Shown here: positions 27,197 to 36,310 of the stretch, in pieces
Position numbering within the stretch: the first letter of the stretch is position 1
How the letters are laid out: every line of letters begins with the position of its first letter
Assembly: GCF_001758425.2 (NCBI RefSeq)
Contig: NZ_MDSS02000020.1
Coordinates: forward strand, 1 to 53,642
Length of the DNA stretch: 53,642 bases
Source of the DNA: Nesterenkonia sp. PF2B19
GTDB lineage: Bacteria > Actinomycetota > Actinomycetes > Actinomycetales > Micrococcaceae
Reading direction: 5' to 3'
Notes under the pieces: generated by a model
Databases searched by the model: none
What the model saw: the letters and a program-made list of their open reading frames with translations, nothing else
Told to the model about the DNA's origin: nothing
Position numbers and translations under genes: made by a program

Positions 27197-28553
27197 GCCT
27201 GGCCCTCCCCCACCTCGACGGCGCGGGGCGCCCGGTGCGTGGGCACCGTCACCGCGGCGGCGGCGATGAGCTCATCCGCGTGGGCCCGTGCCTCACGTTC
27301 CACCTCCAGCACCTCGTCCAAGGTCGGCGTCCCGGTGCCCGCCGCGTGAGCGGCGAGCACCTTCTCCACTGTCGGCAGGATCTCCGTGAAGCCCAGCGCA
27401 CCGTCGTGGAAGGCGTCCACCGCCTGTTCGTTGGCGGCGTTGTACACGGCCATGTGGGTGGCGGAGGCCGCACAGGCCTGCTTGGCCAGACGCACGGCGG
27501 GGAAGGCGTCGTCGTCGAGGGGCTCGAAGTCCCAGCGCATCGTCTGGGTCCAGTCGATGGCGGTGTCCACCTGCGGCAGCCGCTCCGGCCAGGAGAGCCC
27601 CAGAGCGATCGGCACATACATGCGCGGCGGCCCGGCCTGCGCCAGAGTGGAGCCGTCCTGGAATTCCACCAGCGAGTGGATGACCTGCTGCGGATGCACC
27701 ACGGCGGTGACGTCCTCCAGGGGGACGTCGAAGAGCAGATGGGCCTCGACCACCTCGAGCGCCTTGTTGACCATGGTGGCCGAGTTGGTGGTGACCACCC
27801 GCCCCATCGCAAAGTTCGGGTGACGGAGCGCCTGAGCGGGGGTCACTTCGGCCAGCTGAGTGGGGCTGCACCCGCGGAACGGACCGCCCGAGGCAGTGAC
27901 GATCAGCGACTCACCTCGCTGCGTCCGGTGACCACCGGGGCACAGAGGCCACGCTCGTGCCGTCCGGAGCTGAGCGCCTGGGCCAGGGCGGAGTGCTCGG
28001 AGTCCACCGGCACCACTTGGCCGGGACGCCGCTGGGCGGAGGCCACCAGCGCCCCACCGACCACCAGAGACTCCTTGTTCGCCAGGGCCAGCGTCGCCCC
28101 GGAGGCGAGCGCCGCCAGCGTGGGCCGCAGACCGATGGAGCCGGTCATGCCGTTGAGCACGACGTCGGCGTCAAGCTCGCCGGCGCAGGCCACGGCGGCC
28201 TCCTCTCCGAGGAGGACCTCGACCTCGTGGGTCACACCCGCCGCACGCAGCGCCTCGACCAGCGGGAGCTGATCCGGATTCGCGGCGGTACCGCCGTCGA
28301 CGGCGATGCCCGCCACGCGAGCTCCGGTGGCGCGCACCTGGTCGGCCAGCAGGCCCGTGTTCGTGCCTGCGGCGAGCCCCACGACGTCGAACCGCCCGGG
28401 GTTCGCGGCGATGACCTCGAGCGCCTGGGTGCCGATGGAGCCGGTGGAGCCCAGCAGCACCACGCGGGACGCGCCCTCGTCGCCGGGGCGGATGCTCGGC
28501 ACGGGGTCCGGGGGCTGCGGCCGGGCGGGATCGGAGGCGGGGTGGGAGGACAT
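27193..28553 (-). CDS. dxr: 1-deoxy-D-xylulose 5-phosphate reductoisomerase (one indel)
   Basis: About 453 aa after correction. DXR makes MEP from DXP with NADPH, the committed step of non-mevalonate isoprenoid synthesis. Visible motifs are the NADPH loop [46 protein letters not shown] and [14 protein letters not shown]. Then the frame breaks near 27948 after SSGRHERG and resumes as [37 protein letters not shown] and so on. One missing base restores it. An N-terminal extension of about 28 residues rich in Pro precedes the core. The start at 28553 has only a weak ribosome site. Confidence 0.94.
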
Positions 28554-28727
28554 GGCCCCATTATCACGGTCCCGCCTGGATATCCGGGAATCGGGCGGCC
28601 CCTCGCTGATGACGCCGCACGCCCCGGGTGATGCGACCTGATGCACGTGCGCGGAGCTTGTGCCGGTACCCTGGACACACTGCACCTGTCCCCACCTTCG
28701 GCCGTCCGGCCGACGACGAGGAGCCAC

Positions 28728-29198
28728 ATGATGATCACGCTGCGGGAAGTACAGCCGAGCGACCTGGATCAGTTCTTCCTGTTCCAGCAGGATGCCGACG
28801 CCGCCCATATGGCCGGCTTCGCCTCCACGAACCCGACTGACCGCGGCGTCTTCGACCACCACTGGGGCGAGCTGCTGAACTCGCCGGACACGATAGTGCG
28901 CACCATCGACTTCGAGGGCCAGCCGATCGGCTCCATCGCCGCCTTCGAGGACGACGGATCCCGCGAGATCATGTTCTGGACGGACAAGCAGTTCTGGGGC
29001 CGCGGCATCACCACCGAGGCCGTCTCCAAGTTCCTCCACGACTTCCCGGAGCGCCCCGTGCGTGCCCGCGTAGTCGTGGACAACGTGGGAACCCTGAAGA
29101 TCCTGCAGGCGCTGGGCTTCGTGGAAGTCGGCGAGGAGTCGAACTTCTCCAACGTGCGGGCCGCGGTCGTGCAGGAGAAGATCCTCCAGCTCAGCTGA
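28728..29198 (+). CDS. GNAT-family N-acetyltransferase
   Basis: 156 aa. RimJ/RimL-like GNAT fold: [21 protein letters not shown] at the N-terminus, then [33 protein letters not shown], where W-G-R-G-I-x-T-E-A is the acetyl-CoA loop. The end has [23 protein letters not shown]. The acceptor is unknown. ATG 28728 has GAGGAG 4 bases upstream; ATG 28731 follows directly. It is divergent from dxr (175-base gap) and convergent with the MFS gene. Confidence 0.9.
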   Translation: MMITLREVQPSDLDQFFLFQQDADAAHMAGFASTNPTDRGVFDHHWGELLNSPDTIVRTIDFEGQPIGSIAAFEDDGSREIMFWTDKQFWGRGITTEAVSKFLHDFPERPVRARVVVDNVGTLKILQALGFVEVGEESNFSNVRAAVVQEKILQLS

Positions 29199-29244
29199 TC
29201 CCGGCGCACGCGGTCTCCTGACCACCGCAGTTCGCTGCTGGGGT

Positions 29245-30520
29245 TCACAGCGGAGCATGACGGGCGGCTCGGGCCCCGCGCAACGGTGAGAACACGATGA
29301 TCAGCGCGGCCACCACGAACACCGCCACGGTGATCCAGAGGGTCTCCTGCAGGCCCAGCGCCCCTGCCGCTGCACCTCCCAGGACCGCACCGGCAGCCCC
29401 ACAGCCCCGGTTGGCCGTCCGCATGGTGGAGTTCATCCGCCCCAGCATGCCCCGCGGCGTCACCGACTGCTGGAACCCGGCCTCGGCAGGATCCTCCACG
29501 CCCATGGCCAACCCATAGAGCGTCTTCGCCCCGGCCAGAGCCAGCACGGAGCCCGCTGAGGCGTCCGGGACCAGGATCACCGTCGTCCAGGCCAGGGGCA
29601 TCAGAGTTCGCCCGAGCAGCACCGTGCTCCCCTCCCCCAGACTGCGGGCGATCCACGGGGCCGTCAGCGCTCCGGCGAGTCCGCCCACTCCCGCGCAGGC
29701 CAGGACGACGCCGTAGAGGGCCGGAGAGATCCCCAGGTGTCGCAGCGCGTAGAGCGCGAACACCGTCATCGCTGCACTGTTGGCCAGGAACCAGACGTGG
29801 GTGGACAGCGCCAGGGGCGCCAACGTCCGATGCCGGTACACGAAGGCCAGACCCTGACCCATGGAACGGGTCAGGCCGCCGTCGAGACCGCTCCGGCCAC
29901 GGTCGCGGGCCGGCGCGGGCCCCATCGCCACCATGGCCAGCAGCCCCGCGGAGACGAGCCGGCCTCCCGCTGTGAGCAGCAGGGTCATCGGCGCGCCGAC
30001 CCAGGCCCACGAGCACTACCGGCGGCGGCCGGCCCCGAGGTCTGGGCGACCGTGCGGGCCTGGCCCAGCCGGGCGTTGGCGAGCACCAGCTGCTCACGGC
30101 CCACCAGGTCCGGCACCGCAGACTGCTCGGCCGCCACGCTCATGACTCCGCAGGCGCGACGAGGAACAGGACGGCCGCCGTCGTCGGCAGCGTGAGGTGC
30201 CCCAGCCACCAGAGCATCGGGACGGTGAGCAGAGCGAGACCTGCGGCAGCGTGAGAGACGACCAGCACCGGACGCCGCGGCCACCGGTCCACCAGGGCGC
30301 CGGCCAGCAGTCCCAGGAGCAGATACGGCAGGAACTGCACGGCGCGGATCAGCCCCACCTGCTGCTCGGTGGCCTCCAGCACCTGGACCACCAACACGTC
30401 CACGGCCACCACGCTGATGCTCAGCCCTGCCGCGGTGATGGCATCGGCAGAGAAGAAGCGCAGGAACGGCCGACGTCGCAGGGGCTCGGCCGGGGCTGGA
30501 CGCGTCTCCCGCTCCCCCAT
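29245..30520 (-). CDS. MFS transporter (two indels)
   Basis: About 425 aa after correction, a 12-TM major facilitator of the drug-efflux type. The N-terminal part ([50 protein letters not shown]) has the motif A-like G-x-x-x-D-R-x-x-R-R between TM2 and TM3. The middle ([44 protein letters not shown]) and C-terminal half ([20 protein letters not shown] onward) lie in two other frames. Breaks near 30143 (GTCGGCGCC read as GTCGCGCC) and about 30012 fit two single-base losses. The cargo is unknown. Confidence 0.85.
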
Positions 30521-30556
30521 GCGCGATCCCCCCTCGACTCACCGTGCGTGTTCCTC

Positions 30557-30580
30557 GACCTCTGCACTGACCTCTGCACT
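30557..30580. repeat. 12-bp exact tandem duplication
   Basis: GACCTCTGCACT occurs twice head to tail in the gap between the MFS gene and the divergent dehydrogenase. It may be paired regulator half-sites. Confidence 0.75.
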
Positions 30581-30586
30581 TCTCCA

Positions 30587-30601
30587 CGTGCATGCTGCAC
30601 G
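30587..30601. promoter_or_regulatory. inverted repeat CGTGCA-TGC-TGCACG
   Basis: Perfect 6-bp arms with a 3-bp centre, just after the 12-bp duplication, which itself contains TGCAC. It is a candidate operator in the divergent control region. Confidence 0.5.
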
Positions 30602-30604
30602 CCT

Positions 30605-30637
30605 GCGGCAGGACCGCGGCAGGATCGCGGCAGGATG
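30605..30637. repeat. three 11-bp tandem repeats
   Basis: GCGGCAGGACC, GCGGCAGGATC and GCGGCAGGATG follow each other without a gap, and a degenerate fourth (GCGGCGGCGTG) follows at 30638-30648. The 11-bp period is about one DNA helical turn, so bound proteins would line up on one face. Confidence 0.8.
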
Positions 30638-30699
30638 GCGGCGGCGTGATCATCATGCCACACAGGTGACGCGCATCACTGGCAAGCGCATTCCTCGGG

Positions 30700-30705
30700 T
30701 AGACT
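30700..30705 (+). promoter_or_regulatory. -10 element of a probably leaderless dehydrogenase mRNA
   Basis: TAGACT ends 8 bases before the ATG at 30714, and no Shine-Dalgarno sequence lies in between. Transcription would begin at or within two bases of the start codon. Leaderless mRNAs of this form are common in actinobacteria. Confidence 0.55.
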
Positions 30706-30713
30706 CGCCCATC

Positions 30714-31700
30714 ATGACGTCATCACTGAGCTGGGGAATCATGGCCACCGGCGGGATCGCCCGCTCCTTCGCCGACGACCTGCATGCCGTGGAGATGGAG
30801 GTGGCGGCAGTCGCCTCCCGGAGCCGAGCCTCGGCTGACATCTTCGCCCGTCACCATGGTGTCCCCCGCGCCCACGGCTCCTACCAGGAGCTCGTCGAGG
30901 ACCCAGGCGTGGACATCGTCTACGTGGCCACGCCCCACCCCTTCCACGCCGAGCACGCCCGTCTGGCGCTCGAGCACGGCAAGCACGCCCTGGTGGAGAA
31001 GCCCTTCGCCCTGAACCGGGCCGAGGCCGAGCAGCTGCGCGACCTGGCCCGCGAGCGCGGCCTGCTGGTCATGGAGGCCATGTGGACTCGACACCTCCCC
31101 CATATGGCCAGGATCCGTGAGCTGGTCAACGGGGGCGCGATCGGTGAGATCCGCGCCCTGTTCGCCGACCACACCCAGCGACTGCCCACCGAGCCGAGCC
31201 ATCGGATCAATGACCTCGCCCTGGGTGGAGGGGCCCTGTTGGATCTGGGGGTCTACCCGATCTCCTTCGCCTGGGATCTGTTGGGCGCCCCCACCTCGGT
31301 GACGGCCCAGGCGCGCCTCGGAGAGACCGGCGCCGACACCGAGGTCGCCACGATCCTGCGGCACAGCGGCGGGGCGCTCTCGACGTCGTTGTCCTCCTCC
31401 CGCGGCGTCGGTCCGAACACGGCGCACGTCGTGGGCTCGGAGGGCCGCATCGACGTCGATCGGGTCTGGTACACCGCGGCGAACTTCACCGTCTCCGCGC
31501 CGGACGGCACCGTGGTGGAGCGCTATGAGTCCGACGTGGTGGGCCGGGGGATGCATCTGCAGGCCCGTGCCGCCGAACGGTACGTCCAGCAGGCCACTCT
31601 CGACGGCGATGTCCTCACGGTGGACGACTCGGTGGGCATCATGGGCACCCTGGACGAGATCCGTGCCCAGATCGGCCTGCGCTACCCCTCCGAGTCCTGA
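30714..31700 (+). CDS. Gfo/Idh/MocA-family oxidoreductase (dimeric dihydrodiol/xylose dehydrogenase type)
   Basis: 328 aa. The Rossmann start is WGIMATGGIARSFADDLHAV, followed by DIVYVATPHPFHAEHARLALEHGKHALVEKPFALN with the catalytic E-K-P. The C-terminal domain has LALGGGALLDLGVYPISFAWDLLG, the G-G-G-A-L-x-D-x-G-x-Y-x-x signature of the subgroup that includes trans-dihydrodiol and D-xylose dehydrogenases. Substrate unknown. The gene stands alone, divergent from an MFS exporter across a 193-base region rich in repeats, so the pair may be co-controlled. Confidence 0.9.
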   Translation: MTSSLSWGIMATGGIARSFADDLHAVEMEVAAVASRSRASADIFARHHGVPRAHGSYQELVEDPGVDIVYVATPHPFHAEHARLALEHGKHALVEKPFALNRAEAEQLRDLARERGLLVMEAMWTRHLPHMARIRELVNGGAIGEIRALFADHTQRLPTEPSHRINDLALGGGALLDLGVYPISFAWDLLGAPTSVTAQARLGETGADTEVATILRHSGGALSTSLSSSRGVGPNTAHVVGSEGRIDVDRVWYTAANFTVSAPDGTVVERYESDVVGRGMHLQARAAERYVQQATLDGDVLTVDDSVGIMGTLDEIRAQIGLRYPSES

Positions 31701-31865
31701 CCTTCGGGATCTCCCCACCCGGACGCGGATCACCGATCTCAGCCCGCAGGATGATGACACCGCGCCGCGACCCCTGATGAACTGGCCCTCACGGGGCGGA
31801 ACGGACGGTCGCTGACGAGAGTCGGCTCAGCGAGGCCCCACAGCACAGACGAGGGGATGATCACT

Positions 31866-32504
31866 GTGCCCGTTGACCGCTCGATGACCAGGCCCTCCCC
31901 GGCTTCGCACCCCGAGCCGCCCGCACGGCTGCGCATCTGTGAGAGCTCGCTGGAGACGGTCTCGCGCCCGGAGCACGCCGCCTACACCTTCACCCTGTCG
32001 GTCATCGCGATCATCACATTCCTGCCGCTGGCCGTCCTCGGCGTCGCGCAGCTGGCACCGGGGGCGGAGCCGGTGAGCTCCTGGACCCTGCCGACGCTGC
32101 TGGTGAGCTGCGCTCTGCTGGGGGCCGGGCTGTGGTGGATGGTCAGCGCCTCCACCATCACGGTGCGCGCAACGGTGGAGGACGGCGTCGCAGTGCGCAC
32201 GTGGCGCGTCGTGCGCACCGAGATCCCCTGGCAGGCCATCGAATCGGTGCGCCCCGGCCCGACGGGAGGAACCATGGAGGTCGGTCCACGCTGGTACGGC
32301 CCCGGGCGCATCGGCTACACGGGCGGGAGCACCTCGGTGGTCATCCGCATCCACCCGCTGTATCGCCAAGCGGCCCGCCAGGGAAGCATCGGAGGAGACA
32401 CGGTGCGACGACTCGCCGCCGAATATGTGGTCTCAGTCCCGGAGCCCGAGGCCGTGGCCTCCAAGCTCACCGCCCTGCGCGCCCGGGCACTCGACGCCGC
32501 ATGA
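31866..32504 (+). CDS. membrane protein with PH-like cytoplasmic domain
   Basis: About 212 aa with two adjacent TM segments (about residues 43-65 and 75-95: FTLSVIAIITFLPLAVLGVAQ and LPTLLVSCALLGAGLWWMV). They are followed by a soluble beta-rich part (ITVRATVEDGVAVRTWRVVRTEIPWQAIESV) resembling bacterial PH/DUF3093-like domains. Function is unknown. GTG 31866 is chosen because GAGGGG lies 9 bases upstream; the in-frame ATG 31857 directly abuts that site. Confidence 0.7.
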   Translation: MPVDRSMTRPSPASHPEPPARLRICESSLETVSRPEHAAYTFTLSVIAIITFLPLAVLGVAQLAPGAEPVSSWTLPTLLVSCALLGAGLWWMVSASTITVRATVEDGVAVRTWRVVRTEIPWQAIESVRPGPTGGTMEVGPRWYGPGRIGYTGGSTSVVIRIHPLYRQAARQGSIGGDTVRRLAAEYVVSVPEPEAVASKLTALRARALDAA

Positions 32505-32508
32505 GAGT

Positions 32509-33056
32509 TCAGGTCCGGGCAGCACCGCCGCCTGCCGACTCCGCGGCGGCCCGCCGGGCGGCGTGATACGCCTCATCCAGGCGCTCCAGCACCGAAGGCC
32601 CCTCCGGGCCGGGACCGGCCTGCTCCTGCCCGAGGTGGTGGCGGCGCAGCTCATCCATGAACTCCTCCCACAGCTGAGGGCCGCCCTCCTCGAGCAGCTG
32701 CGCCCGGACGCTGAGCTCCTCCGTGGCCGGTCGATGACGTCGCCCCCAGGCGCCGAGCTGCACCAGCACAGGAAGCAGCTGGATGCCGGCTTCGGTGAGG
32801 CTGTAGATGCGGCGCTGCCGATGAGACGGGTCGGGCTCGCGAGTGAGGACCCCCGCTGCCAGCAGCCGCTTGAGGCGATCGCCGAGGATGTTCGAGGCGA
32901 TGCCCTCCTCGGACTCCTCCAACAGGCGGCGGTAGTGCCTGCGGTCTCCGAAGATGATGTCTCGGATGATGATCAGCGACCAGGTGTCCCCCAACGCCTC
33001 CAGCGTGAGTTGATGGGGCAGCCGGAGCGGTGCTCATGGGCGGGATCAGCTGACAT
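32509..33056 (-). CDS. HxlR-family transcriptional regulator (one indel near the start)
   Basis: About 182 aa after correction. Winged helix protein with the family core GDTWSLIIIRDIIFGDRRHYRRLLEESEEGIASNILGDRLKRLLAAGVL. The true N-terminus MSADPAHEHRSGCPIN lies in another frame; one missing C near 33012 (AACCTCAC read as AACTCAC) joins them as PIN-LTLEALGDTWSL. Cys13 in S-G-C-P is the position where several HxlR/MarR-DUF24 members sense quinones, aldehydes or oxidants. ATG 33056 has GGAGG 9 bases upstream. It is divergent from the RibD-C/YCII operon and likely its regulator. Confidence 0.9.
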
Positions 33057-33085
33057 GGACGGCGCCCTCCTTCCTCAGGGACAGG

Positions 33086-33149
33086 ACTGCTTGCATTCTA
33101 CACCCGGTTATGCTGGGATGTGACTCACCGCATGCACCACGCAAGCAGT
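33086..33149. promoter_or_regulatory. long inverted repeat in the HxlR/RibD-C divergent promoter region
   Basis: ACTGCTTGC (33086-33094) and GCAAGCAGT (33141-33149) are perfect 9-bp arms, and the symmetry continues to GGGAC/GTCCC with a small bulge. A -10-like TAGAAT for hxlR lies at 33095-33100 on the minus strand, next to the left arm. It is a candidate HxlR operator pair. Confidence 0.55.
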
Positions 33150-33172
33150 TGTCCCACACATCTGGAGGCACC

Positions 33173-33781
33173 ATGCAGTCCCCGTCCGAGACGACCTCCT
33201 CCACGCGGAAGATCTTCGCCTTCCTGTTCATGTCTCTGGACGGATACGTCGAAGGCCCGGACGGCGAGCTGGACTGGAACCTGACCGACGAGGAGTTCTT
33301 CACCTGGAACATCCGGCAGTCCCGCGAGATCGGCGCCCTGCTGCTGGGACGCCGCACCTTCGACCACTTCGCCGAGTTCTGGACCACCCCCTCGGCGGCC
33401 GCTGCCATGCCGGAGGTCTGGACCTTCATGAACACCGTGCAGAAGACCGTCGTGACCGGCCGCGACGCCCCGCCGCAGGACTGGGACGGAACCCGTGTGG
33501 TGGACGGAGACGACCTGGCCGGCGTCGTCGGCACGCTCCGCGACGAGACCGGCGGGGACGTCGCCGTCCTCGGCAGCCCGACCCTGACCTGCGCACTGCT
33601 GGAGCAGGGCCTCATCGACGAACTGCGGCTCCTCGTCCACCCCGTGCTGCTCGGCGACGGCCGCCGGCTCACGGACGCCCTGCGGCACCGGGTGCTGCTC
33701 GACGCCGGCCCCACCACCGTCTTCCGTTCAGGCAACACGTTGCTCACCTACCGCCCCCGCACTCTCGAGAGGACACCATGA
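33173..33781 (+). CDS. RibD C-terminal/DHFR-like reductase family protein
   Basis: 202 aa. The fold is that of dihydrofolate reductase and the RibD reductase domain: KIFAFLFMSLDGYVEGPDGELDW at the N-terminus, ALLLGRRTFDHF in the middle and VLGSPTLTCALLEQGLIDELRLLVHPVLLGDG at the end. Orphan members of this family often lie beside stress or resistance regulators, and their reactions are mostly unknown. ATG 33173 has GGAGG 5 bases upstream. Its stop overlaps the next start (ATGA), so all three genes of this operon are coupled. Confidence 0.88.
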   Translation: MQSPSETTSSTRKIFAFLFMSLDGYVEGPDGELDWNLTDEEFFTWNIRQSREIGALLLGRRTFDHFAEFWTTPSAAAAMPEVWTFMNTVQKTVVTGRDAPPQDWDGTRVVDGDDLAGVVGTLRDETGGDVAVLGSPTLTCALLEQGLIDELRLLVHPVLLGDGRRLTDALRHRVLLDAGPTTVFRSGNTLLTYRPRTLERTP

Positions 33782-34143
33782 CGCGCCACACCGCCACACA
33801 CCTGCTGATTCACCGCTTCGTCCCCGACACCGGGCCCCAAGAGGGCACCACCGAGCTCGACGACGAGATGAGCGCCTGGGAGGCCCTGGACACCGAACTG
33901 CGCGAAGCGGGCCAGCTGGTGGCCGCCTACGCACTCCAGGAGCAGACGGTGCGCTTCGGCGCCGGGACTGACGAGGTCTCCGAGACCACCGACGCCGAGG
34001 CCCCTGAAGGCCGCAGCATCGTCTTCGCCGTCCATGCCGTGGCCGCCGCCGACGACGCCGAGGCCCACGCCATCGCCGAGAAGATGCCGCATCTGGAGTA
34101 TGGGTCCACCGAGGTGCGCCCCCTGATGACGGACCAGCGATGA
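33778..34143 (+). CDS. YCII-related domain protein
   Basis: 121 aa. The small ferredoxin-like fold is suggested by HLLIHRFVPDTG, a central helix with ELREAGQLVAAYALQEQTVRFG and the terminal EIAEKMPHLEYGSTEVRPL-like segment (AIAEKMPHLEYGSTEVRPLM). YCII/DGPF proteins are often found beside extracytoplasmic sigma factors or redox regulators and have no assigned reaction. Start and stop overlap the two RibD-C genes by four bases each, so the three proteins are probably made together. Confidence 0.8.
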   Translation: MTRHTATHLLIHRFVPDTGPQEGTTELDDEMSAWEALDTELREAGQLVAAYALQEQTVRFGAGTDEVSETTDAEAPEGRSIVFAVHAVAAADDAEAHAIAEKMPHLEYGSTEVRPLMTDQR

Positions 34144-34697
34144 CGCAGTTCCTCTACGCAGCCACTGCGACGGTGGACGGGCGGATCGCCGGTGCCGACG
34201 GGGACATGTCCTGGCTCCTCCCCCACATGGGCCCCGACCCGATCCTGGACCGGCTGATGCCGCAGATCCAGGCCCTGTTGGTGGGGCGCACCACCTACGA
34301 CGGGGACGACCCGCATGCCGGGGACACAGAGAAGGAGGGCGCATTCGAGGGATCCTGGTCGGGCCCGCAGGTGCTGCTCACCCACCGGCCGCCGGCCGCG
34401 CCGCCACCGGGGATCACCGTCACCACCGACCTCGACGTCGCCCTGAGCACGTGCCGCGCCGCCGCCCCGGACGGCATCGTCTCCATCCTGGGCGCCGACG
34501 TCGCCCGTCAGTGCCTCGAGGCCGGAGCCGTGGACCTGGTGATGGTGACCACCGTGCCGGTGATGCTGGGCCAGGGGACGCCCCTTCTTCAGGGCTCGAC
34601 CGGCCAGATCGACCTGGACGTGGTGGACGAGAGTCCCCGCACCCGGCTCTTCCGAGTGCGTCGGGACGGGGAACCTCGAGACCGCAGCGACAGCTGA
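34140..34697 (+). CDS. second RibD C-terminal/DHFR-like reductase family protein
   Basis: 185 aa. FLYAATATVDGRIAGADGDMSWL at the N-terminus, ALLVGRTTYDG and VSILGADVARQCLEAGAVDLVMVTTVPVMLGQG show the same family as the protein at 33.2 kb, but the two are clearly diverged. Two reductases of one family separated by a YCII gene under one HxlR regulator may form a hetero-oligomer or act in sequence. The function is unknown. The gene is convergent with the symporter gene (26-base gap). Confidence 0.86.
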   Translation: MTQFLYAATATVDGRIAGADGDMSWLLPHMGPDPILDRLMPQIQALLVGRTTYDGDDPHAGDTEKEGAFEGSWSGPQVLLTHRPPAAPPPGITVTTDLDVALSTCRAAAPDGIVSILGADVARQCLEAGAVDLVMVTTVPVMLGQGTPLLQGSTGQIDLDVVDESPRTRLFRVRRDGEPRDRSDS

Positions 34698-34723
34698 CGG
34701 AGCCCGGTGGAGCTCTCGGCGCC

Positions 34724-36310
34724 TCACCGCGAGAGGGCCTGGGCGGCCTCGGGCAGATGAAGGCGGGCCAGCACGGCCTCGGCACTGTGCGGCGGCGACT
34801 GCCGACCGAATCGGCTCACCGCCACGGTGAGGAGGAAGGACAGCGGGATGCACCACAGTGCCGGATACAGGAAAACCTGCGCCCCAGCCGTGTGCTCCCC
34901 CAGCCCCAGCCCGATGACCAGGGACAGCGACGACACGACCGCCCCGGAGACCATGCCCGCGATCGCACCGGCTTCGGTGAGCCCGCGCCACCAGATCCCC
35001 AGCAGGATCAGCGGACCCAACGCGGAGGCGGTGAACGTGAACACCATCGCCACCGCACCGGCGAGCGCCACCTGGCTGGTCACGGCGCCGACCAGCAGCG
35101 GCAGGCCCACCGCCGCCACGGCCCCGAGCCGGAACCCGCGGACGGTGCCGGAGAAGAACTCCTGGGACACGACTCCGGCGATCGAGACCACCAGACCGGA
35201 GCACGTGGACAGGAACGCGGCAAAGGCCCCACCCGCGACCACCGCGACCAGCACATCGCCGGCCGCGCCCTCGAAGACGGCAGCGGGCAGACGCAGCAGC
35301 GCCGCATCGGCGGCTCCTCCGCCGACGTCCGCGGCGGTGCCGCCGGACGGCGCCGGGGTCGCGGCGCCGCCGTCGTCCGCCGCGGGCCCCAAGCCTCCTT
35401 CGGCCACCGGCAGCACAAGCCGGGCCAGCACCCCCAGGATCACCGGCAGCAGATAGAACATCGAGAGCAGGCTGAGCAGCAGCAGCGTCGTGCGCCGGGC
35501 CGCGGCCCCGTCCGGGTTCGTGGAGAACCGCACCAGCACGTGAGGCAGCCCGACGGTGCCCATCATCAGCGCCAGCGCCAGCGATGCGGTCTGGTACAGG
35601 CCGGCGCCGCCGTCGAGGGCCTGCGGCAGCAGCCCGGTCTCCCAGACGTCGCCGAGCGGGGGCAGCGCGTCGGTCAGCGGAGAACCTCCGGTCGATGCGT
35701 CGCGCTGCAGACGGATCAGGATGAACACGCACGGGATCAGCAGGGCGCACAGCTTCATCCAGTACTGCACCGCCTGCGCGACCGTGACCGACCGCATCCC
35801 GCCGGCCAGCACCGTGGGCAGCACCACCAGCACCACCACCAGCGGGCCGACCCACCCGGGCATCCCCGCCGTCGTGCTCAGGGTCAGGGACGCGCCGTGG
35901 AGCTGCGGCACGACGTAGAGCCAGCCGGTCATGATGACGATCAGCGCGGTCAGGCGCCGCAGCTGCGCGGAGCGGAACCGCAAGGTGGCGAAGTCCGGCA
36001 GCGTATAGGCCCCGGAACGTCGCAACGGGGCGGCCACGAACAGCAGCAGCGTGAAGAAGCCTGCCGTGTAGCCCACCGGGAACCACAGTCCCTGTGCCCC
36101 GTAGGCGACGATCAGCCCGGCCACCCCCAGGAAGCTGGCCGCGGAGAGGTAGTCCCCGGCGATGGCCGAGGCGTTCATCCACGGCGGCACCCGCCGGGAG
36201 GCCACATAGAAGTCACTGGTGGTGCGCGACCGCAGACCACCGACGCTGATCGCCACCGAGAACACGCAGACCAGGGCGACCGCGAGAAGCACCGCAGACG
36301 GGGAGCTCAT
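34724..36310 (-). CDS. solute:sodium symporter (SSS) family transporter, first copy
   Basis: 528 aa with about 13 TM segments. Family marks are FYVASRRVPPWMNASAIAGDYLSAASFLGVAGLI (the N-A-x-A-I-A-G-D-Y-x-S-A-A-S-F-x-G signature of the ActP/MctP-type carboxylate branch) and MMGTVGLPHVLVRFSTNPD. An Ala/Gly/Asp-rich loop (about 340-370) is longer than usual. ATG 36310 overlaps the preceding small membrane gene by ATGA. It is the last gene of a four-gene operon with the LytS/LytTR pair. The likely cargo is a small carboxylate such as acetate, propionate or pyruvate. Confidence 0.9.
   Translation of the reverse strand: MSSPSAVLLAVALVCVFSVAISVGGLRSRTTSDFYVASRRVPPWMNASAIAGDYLSAASFLGVAGLIVAYGAQGLWFPVGYTAGFFTLLLFVAAPLRRSGAYTLPDFATLRFRSAQLRRLTALIVIMTGWLYVVPQLHGASLTLSTTAGMPGWVGPLVVVLVVLPTVLAGGMRSVTVAQAVQYWMKLCALLIPCVFILIRLQRDASTGGSPLTDALPPLGDVWETGLLPQALDGGAGLYQTASLALALMMGTVGLPHVLVRFSTNPDGAAARRTTLLLLSLLSMFYLLPVILGVLARLVLPVAEGGLGPAADDGGAATPAPSGGTAADVGGGAADAALLRLPAAVFEGAAGDVLVAVVAGGAFAAFLSTCSGLVVSIAGVVSQEFFSGTVRGFRLGAVAAVGLPLLVGAVTSQVALAGAVAMVFTFTASALGPLILLGIWWRGLTEAGAIAGMVSGAVVSSLSLVIGLGLGEHTAGAQVFLYPALWCIPLSFLLTVAVSRFGRQSPPHSAEAVLARLHLPEAAQALSR

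Noticed and set aside
30605-30648. CRISPR-like or protein-coding repeat at the 11-bp array
   Set aside because: The units are contiguous and 11 bp long, without spacers and without an open frame of interest. A regulatory or slippage repeat fits better.
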